Source of the DNA: Rodentolepis nana
Taxonomy: Eukaryota > Platyhelminthes > Cestoda > Cyclophyllidea > Hymenolepididae
DNA: 13,924 bases
Direction of reading: 5' to 3'
Assembly (NCBI GenBank): GCA_900617975.1
Contig: UZAE01014315.1
Span: forward strand, 1,292-15,215
Shown here: one piece after another, positions 9,583-13,924 of the stretch
Position numbering within the stretch: position 1 is the first letter of the stretch
Layout: the number at the start of each line of letters is the position of its first letter
Program-made: the position numbers and the translations under genes
The notes under the pieces: generated by a model
Databases searched by the model: none
Told to the model about the DNA's origin: nothing
Seen by the model: only the letters and a program-made list of their open reading frames with translations

Positions 9583-10436
9583 GTCATGCATGCAATTGCC
9601 TTCTCAAATAATCAGCTTTTAATAGTCATTGAGAGGCCCGTTAAATATGTGTATTTGCTAATTATGTTGCATTTACCAAGGTATACAATAAACCCTATAC
9701 ATTCAATATCTTCTCCTCCCTCGATATTGTTGAAGTATCATGTTTTTACAAGACCATTTTTTCCGATATAATCGTTTGTATGTAAGCAGGATCCGTTATA
9801 ATACACTTATCATACAATTGAGGAAAATCATTCTCAACTATTTGATTTGCAATAATATGCGTCTGAGATTATTGTAGTATAGTAGTGTAGCAAAATGTGA
9901 AAAAGTGAAAATTCTAATCTACAACCACCTGACATTACTTTATGCAAATATTAGTCACCTTCTTACTCTACAAGGATTGTGGGTAATAAAAACTGCGTAA
10001 TCTTATGAAACAAAAGTTTGAAGGGCTTAAGTGATGAAATTGGAGTTGAACGGAATTGACTAAGAGTGAATTGCTATTGTCATTTACAGTGTGGTATTCC
10101 TTCATTAAATTGACAAATTGGTTAAGTGACGTTCCATTTTAATTCCATTTGTGAAAATAGCACTTGAGGTATACACCAGGAAGCGATCGATACAATTAAC
10201 TGTTTTGGTATAATTTTATTAACAATCTCAGTTACAATCAGACTCTTTTTACAACAATATACTGCCTGACTATCATTTTACAGCTTCTTCTTCCATCCCA
10301 CTTATGCAAACTTGTATTGCTTCATGTGTTTTGTATACCCACTGTTCAAATAGTAAACATGAAACAGACTACTATAAACGCCCTCATTTGGGGAATATGT
10401 AGCGCTGAAATTGTGGACATCATAATGATCTATCCC
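9583..10436. other. Intergenic, no gene recognised
   Basis: Contains a 61-codon open frame (9586-9771) without motifs and otherwise AT-rich sequence with no recognisable gene or RNA. The sequence ends at the 5' fragment of the SINE-like element. Confidence 0.5.
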
Positions 10437-10480
10437 GGGGTGTGCGATAGACTTACCTTCACGTAGTGCAACCTGGGCAA
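10437..10480 (+). mobile_element. SINE-like copy A, 5' fragment only
   Basis: GGGGTGTGCGATAGACTTACC and the following CTTCACGTAGTGCAACCTGGGCAA match the start of the full copies closely, then similarity stops. The 3' part and (AAAT)n tail are absent nearby. A 3'-truncated piece is not expected from retroposition itself, so a later deletion or recombination is likely. Confidence 0.75.
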
Positions 10481-10657
10481 TTGATGTGGTAATAATACTA
10501 TGTTCCAAGTAGCCTAACAAGTCATTCTATTCTGCTGACATTTGGGCAAGGACACGCATCAACATCTGCGGATATTTCAGATTCTTCGAATACGACAATA
10601 TACTTCACATCTTCACTGCTAAATAAAGAAATCAGATGAAAATATCGTGGGAGTGCA

Positions 10658-10705
10658 CAAGTCTGATTAAAGAATTCGCTCACACTGGAACATTCTGGAA
10701 AGTGC
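10658..10705 (+). repeat. Dispersed 49-base repeat, copy 2
   Basis: Starts CAAGTCTGA and ends GAACATTCTGGAAAGTGC; partner of 9534-9582. It is followed by a fairly GC-rich stretch (GAGCAAGCGCGGTGAGGCG) that may belong to the same unknown element. Confidence 0.55.
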
Positions 10706-10861
10706 ACAAGTGCCACCAATCACGTTTTGAGCAAGCGCGGTGAGGCGTGTTAAAAACCACCTAGTCAACCAGGTATCACAATTTGTTCAGAGTTGGGTCG
10801 ATTGCACTTAGTTACCTATCTGTTTCGCTGCAAATTCCACAAATACGATATCGTCTCTATT

Positions 10862-10871
10862 CCCCCCCCCC
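10862..10871. repeat. poly(C) tract, C10
   Basis: Ten consecutive C followed by TCTACC. Confidence 0.9.
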
Positions 10872-11575
10872 TCTACCTTGGAAGTAGCCCAGCTTATATT
10901 GGCGTAAGCTATCCCAAAGGATTCTACTTGAGACTAAATACATTCATCTGGAACTAGTTGGGCTTCTAAGTGGTTTACTCAGGTTTAGCCAAGTGTTCAG
11001 TTGTGTTGTGCCCGCTATAGGCATGATGGCTATGGTTTCCATTCACTAGAAGGGGCATCTAAAGTCCACGAGAAATTTATTGTAGAAACTACACAAATTA
11101 GAGACTTTCCATTTTACTATCTTTTAATTTCACCTTCCTTTATTTTCAAGGTCGAAGTGAAATTTCATAAAATATTTAAATATTGCCAATATTTGGAAAG
11201 GTTAAGCACCTTTTGCCAAATTTTAAGGGATTCTAGTTTAACAAAACAGCAGCCTAATTCACCTGAAATCCTTGGTAGGTCTTGTAAGCACTCAGTGACA
11301 GTCTTCCAGGAGCAAGTGCTTAGAAATCCGATCCACAATTGTTTGTGCGCCTGAATGAAGTGAACTGTCTTCACCACTCATGACCTGGATCGGGAATCTA
11401 ATCTCGAAGCTATTAGGCAGCCAATTATTTGCCATCCAGATGTTTTCTCCTAATTACAAAATGGAAAAGGCGCAGTATTTTATTTTATGCCATTTACCAC
11501 CTTCCTTCTGAATCGATTGTACCCCGGGGTTACCTCTAACATTAGGTGAGTAGCTACTTTCCATTTCCATGAATT
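10872..11575. other. Intergenic, no gene recognised
   Basis: A 117-codon open frame (11001-11354) lies here. It has no ATG at its start, no recognisable motif and a length that chance can give at this base composition, so I do not call it a gene. No repeat copies are seen before the SINE-like element. Confidence 0.5.
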
Positions 11576-11589
11576 ATATTCCATCGACC
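11576..11589. repeat. Left target-site duplication of copy B
   Basis: ATATTCCATCGACC lies directly before the first G of copy B and pairs with ATATCCCATCAACC at 11945-11958 (12 of 14 identical). Confidence 0.6.
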
Positions 11590-11947
11590 GGGGTGTGCGA
11601 TAGACTTACCTCCACTTGGAGCAACCTGGGCAACGTATACTCATACGGCAGAAAAGTCTATTAATCGGCAGTTGATTTCTCACTTCAAACTACCATGGCC
11701 TACTGCAAGTCATATTCGACCCCTATCACAGTACTCATCTTACCCTTTCTGAGCATTTGTGTCTGTCTTTTTTTCAAATTTGTAAATCACTCTTCTATCC
11801 CCCCTCCCGAATTTTTCTCACTTTAATGCTCCTCTTCTCTGTGGAGTTCGAAGTCAGCTAAAGGGCTAATGATAACTATCATAAAGCCTGGAGGTCAGCT
11901 AAAGGGCTAATGATAACTATCATAAAGCCTGCCATTTGAAATAAATA
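11590..11947 (+). mobile_element. SINE-like element, copy B, full length
   Basis: A short non-coding retroposon of about 360 bp in this copy. It starts GGGGTGTGCGATAGACTTACC, has a CAACCTGGGCAACGTATACTCATAC block, a pyrimidine-rich middle (CTTTCTGAGCATTTGTGTCTGTC and following), then a TCAGCTAAAGGGCTAATGATAACT 3' block and an AAATAAAT tail. It is longer than copies C and D because 41 bp near its 3' end are duplicated. The flanking direct repeat indicates insertion by target-primed retrotransposition. I see no clear A or B box and no open frame that the copies share, so the promoter and partner LINE are unknown. Confidence 0.8.
11853..11931 (+). repeat. 41-bp tandem duplication inside copy B
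   Basis: GTCAGCTAAAGGGCTAATGA begins at 11853 and again at 11894, and the units are identical over the 38 bases that can be compared. Copies C and D carry it once. The identity of the two units implies a duplication younger than the element's own divergence. Confidence 0.9.
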
Positions 11948-11958
11948 TCCCATCAACC
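11945..11958. repeat. Right target-site duplication of copy B
   Basis: ATATCCCATCAACC follows the A-rich tail and matches 11576-11589 at 12 of 14 bases. Confidence 0.6.
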
Positions 11959-12174
11959 AGTTTAATGGATATTTAAGACCCATTTGGTATGGGTGATGTT
12001 GTTTATGCAAAGTTGTATTATCATAATTGAACTGAACCGGTTTATTCGATAACAGTAGTCCAAGGCAACAGTGATCAGTGATATAAGTTTGCAAGGCAAA
12101 GAAACCTTTCTTCCGACAACTGTTTCTTATTTGTTGTATGTTTGAAGTGAAAATTCTCTAAAGAGGGTGGGGGA

Positions 12175-12503
12175 GGGGTGTGCGATAGACTTACCTTCAC
12201 TTGGTGCACCCTGGCCAACATATACTCATACACCTAAAAGGTAGCTGAACCGGCAGTTGACTTCTGATTTTAAACTACCACCACCCCACTGTATGTCATA
12301 TTCCACAACTTTACTATACTCACCTCACCTTTTCTTTACCTTTGTGTCTGTCTGTCTCCTCTACATCTGTGAATCACTCTTCTGTTCCCCCTCCCTACTT
12401 TTTCTTACTTTGATGCTCATCCTCCTCTCTGTGAAGCCCGAAGTCAACTAAAGGACTAATGATAACTGTCAAAAAGCCTGCCAATTATATATGAATAAAT
12501 AAA
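12175..12503 (+). mobile_element. SINE-like element, copy C, full length
   Basis: Same order of blocks as copy B: GGGGTGTGCGATAGACTTACC, ATACTCATAC, CGGCAGTTGACTTCTGA, a CT-rich middle with TTTGTGTCTGTCTGTCTCC, CCCGAAGTCAACTAAAGGAC, and a tail ending AATAAATAAA. It is about 329 bp. Open frames in it are not shared as protein with the other copies, so it is read as non-coding. No convincing target-site duplication was found; AAAGAGGGTGG upstream and AAAGAAGTTTG downstream are only a weak candidate. Confidence 0.85.
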
Positions 12504-12848
12504 GAAGTTTGAAAGAATCTGTTCTGTCGACAATATAAATATTCTCTAAAGTGCCACTTTACACTAGGTACAAATGCGCTTGCTAACATCGTTTTCAGTC
12601 TAATTTCTTATTGACTGGATTATTAATCCTGCTTAGTCTATGTTCCCCCAGGGAGAATTCCTAATGAAATAGAGTTAAACTAGCACGGGTTTCTTCAGAG
12701 TCCTAAATCTAGGATTTATGCCTCAGAATTGCGCAAAATTAATAAGCTTCTAGCATATGATTAGTTGTAAAGAGTGCGAAAGATGCATTTAATTACGCCT
12801 TAATTAGTTTTTCAAAAAATATTCAAGGTTCCATCATTTTTGTTTATT
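12504..12848. other. Spacer, nothing recognised
   Basis: AT-rich sequence between copy C and the possible LINE remnant, with no gene, RNA or repeat that I can support. Confidence 0.5.
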
Positions 12849-12938
12849 TTAAAATTAGAGGGGTGGGCTGGTCATTGTGGAAAATACATAGCTCACATGC
12901 CTGAACCAATGAGTGTCATGCGCGCTAGAACAGACCTA
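12849..12938 (+). pseudogene. Possible C-terminal LINE reverse transcriptase remnant
   Basis: The frame reads LKLEGWAGHCGKYIAHMPEP followed by MSVMRAR. Many LINE polyproteins end with a W-x-GH-V-x-R-MP-x-x-R motif soon after the reverse transcriptase domain, and GWAGH...AHMPE looks like it with a small insertion. The frame then runs into a C11 tract. The match is short and could be chance; no other reverse transcriptase motif is seen upstream. Confidence 0.22.
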
Positions 12939-12949
12939 CCCCCCCCCCC
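12939..12949. repeat. poly(C) tract, C11
   Basis: Eleven consecutive C, flanked by CTA and TACC, resembling the context of the tract at 335-345. Confidence 0.9.
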
Positions 12950-13574
12950 TACCCATCAAGTGCGGCGTGCTGTTGATCACATGAGAGAGTGCGTGTGGTC
13001 GTCAGTGCGGTTACTTCTCGGTCAATCAACAATCAATAGTCACGGCATTGCCAGAGTAACCAAAATTGTTTTTAAAAACTAAGCTCCGTGTTCCACAATA
13101 TACTTCTATTTCCTTTGAATCGTTGTGGTAGCTTAGCTAACTTGTGGAACCTTCCCATACTACGGTACCTAGCCATAAAGATTACTAGGAGGTGGGGGGT
13201 AAGTCCAGACCATTAGTGCGGAAATCTCCTATAAGCGAGCTTTGTCACGTTTGAGCGTTTACGCTAATATAATTTAAGTTTCAAGTTATTATGAGCGATC
13301 AACCTATAATTTAGTTATCGTTTTTCAAGTAATTAGTAAATTTCATCAAAATCGAGTAGAATGAAAGCATCTCCGTAACTCTCCGTGCCCTACCCCTTGT
13401 TTACATGTCACGTCCATGCTGTGGTACTCCTAGAGGATTTATTTCGACTGGTATAATGTATTCTACCCGTTAGGCTCAGAGAGACATCAAAACTTGGAAG
13501 AGTTACTCAACAGCTGAATTACATACTTTTAAAAGGGCTATTTGTTAAGAACAGCAGTAGCAACACTTCTGAAG
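12950..13574. other. Spacer, no gene recognised
   Basis: Mostly non-coding AT-rich sequence with a G-rich patch (GGTGGGGGGTAAG near 13190). No gene, RNA or further retroposon copy is visible before copy D. Confidence 0.5.
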
Positions 13575-13905
13575 ATTTATTTATTTATTTCAAATGGCAG
13601 GCGTTTTGATAGATATCATTAGCCATTTAGCTGACTTCGGGCTTCGCAGAGGGAAGGAACGTCAAAGTAACAGAAAGTCGAGGGGTGGGGAACAGAAGAG
13701 CGATTCACAGATGTAAAAGAGGCAGACAGACACAAAGGTAGAGAAAAAGGTAAGGTGAGTACTATGAAAGGGGTCGAATATGACAACCAGGGGGGTCGTG
13801 GTAGTTGAAAGTCAGAAGTCAAATGCCGGTTAATAGACTTTTTTTGCTGTATGAGTATACGTTGCCCAGGGTGCACCACGTGGAGGTAAGTCTATCGCAC
13901 ACCCC
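13575..13905 (-). mobile_element. SINE-like element, copy D, full length, inverted
   Basis: The reverse complement begins GGGGTGTGCGATAGACTTACC and ends GCCATTTGAAATAAATAAAT, matching copies B and C block for block (about 331 bp). It is oriented opposite to copies A, B and C. On the + strand its 5' end reads GAGGTAAGTC, a consensus splice donor (GT at 13886-13887). No target-site duplication is evident. Confidence 0.85.
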
Positions 13906-13924
13906 TCGTTCCCTTAATTTAGAT

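Noticed and set aside
10302..10719. Two minus-strand frames of 72 and 65 codons
   Set aside because: They overlap the 5' SINE-like fragment and the 49-base dispersed repeat and show no protein family features.
11001..11354. 117-codon open frame
   Set aside because: No ATG at its start, no motif, and about one such length is expected by chance in a window of this size and composition.
13619..13879. Minus-strand 86-codon frame, and the + strand frame at 12257-12451
   Set aside because: Both lie in the CT-rich body of SINE-like copies D and C. Their loose similarity follows from shared repeat DNA, and copy B does not keep the frame.

Overview
This is a eukaryotic, AT-rich, mostly non-coding window with one clearly intact protein-coding gene and several decayed or short retroelements. 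The gene is a Rho-family small GTPase. Its 35-base GT-AG intron, the AT-rich composition and the abundance of non-LTR-type retroposon debris fit a parasitic flatworm (schistosome-like) genome best. That assignment is an inference of moderate-to-low confidence. No bacterial signals (operons, Shine-Dalgarno sites) are present.

Left part (1-1520): an AT-rich flank with a C11 tract, then a broken RNase H domain from a non-LTR retrotransposon (about 435-1122), a 57-base imperfect hairpin (1213-1269), and a 5'-truncated 3' end of a SINE-like repeat with an (AAT)6 tail (about 1446-1518). From 1519 to about 3940 there is no recognisable gene, apart from a weak open frame ending at an AATAAA (3381-3629).

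Centre (3945-about 6450): a possible TATA box, then the two-exon Rho GTPase gene (exon 1 4042-4528, intron 4529-4563, exon 2 4564-4661; 194 residues, all G motifs and a C-terminal CNLI prenylation box). Downstream is about 1.8 kb of T-rich, strand-asymmetric sequence that reads like a long 3' UTR.

Right part (about 6450-13924): gene-free sequence with microsatellites, C tracts and repeats. The main structure is a previously unnamed (to me) SINE-like element of about 330 bp. It starts GGGGTGTGCGATAGACTTACC and ends in an (AAAT)n tail. There are three full-length copies (11590-11947, 12175-12503, and 13575-13905 on the minus strand), a 5' fragment (10437-10480) and the distant 3' fragment at 1446-1518. 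One copy is flanked by a 14-base direct repeat with 12 matches, as expected of a target-site duplication. A second, diverged 49-base repeat pair lies at 9534-9582 and 10658-10705, and a possible LINE C-terminal remnant lies near 12849.

The elements do not form a pathway. The biology here is a divergent signalling GTPase gene with a micro-intron set in a retroposon-rich landscape.
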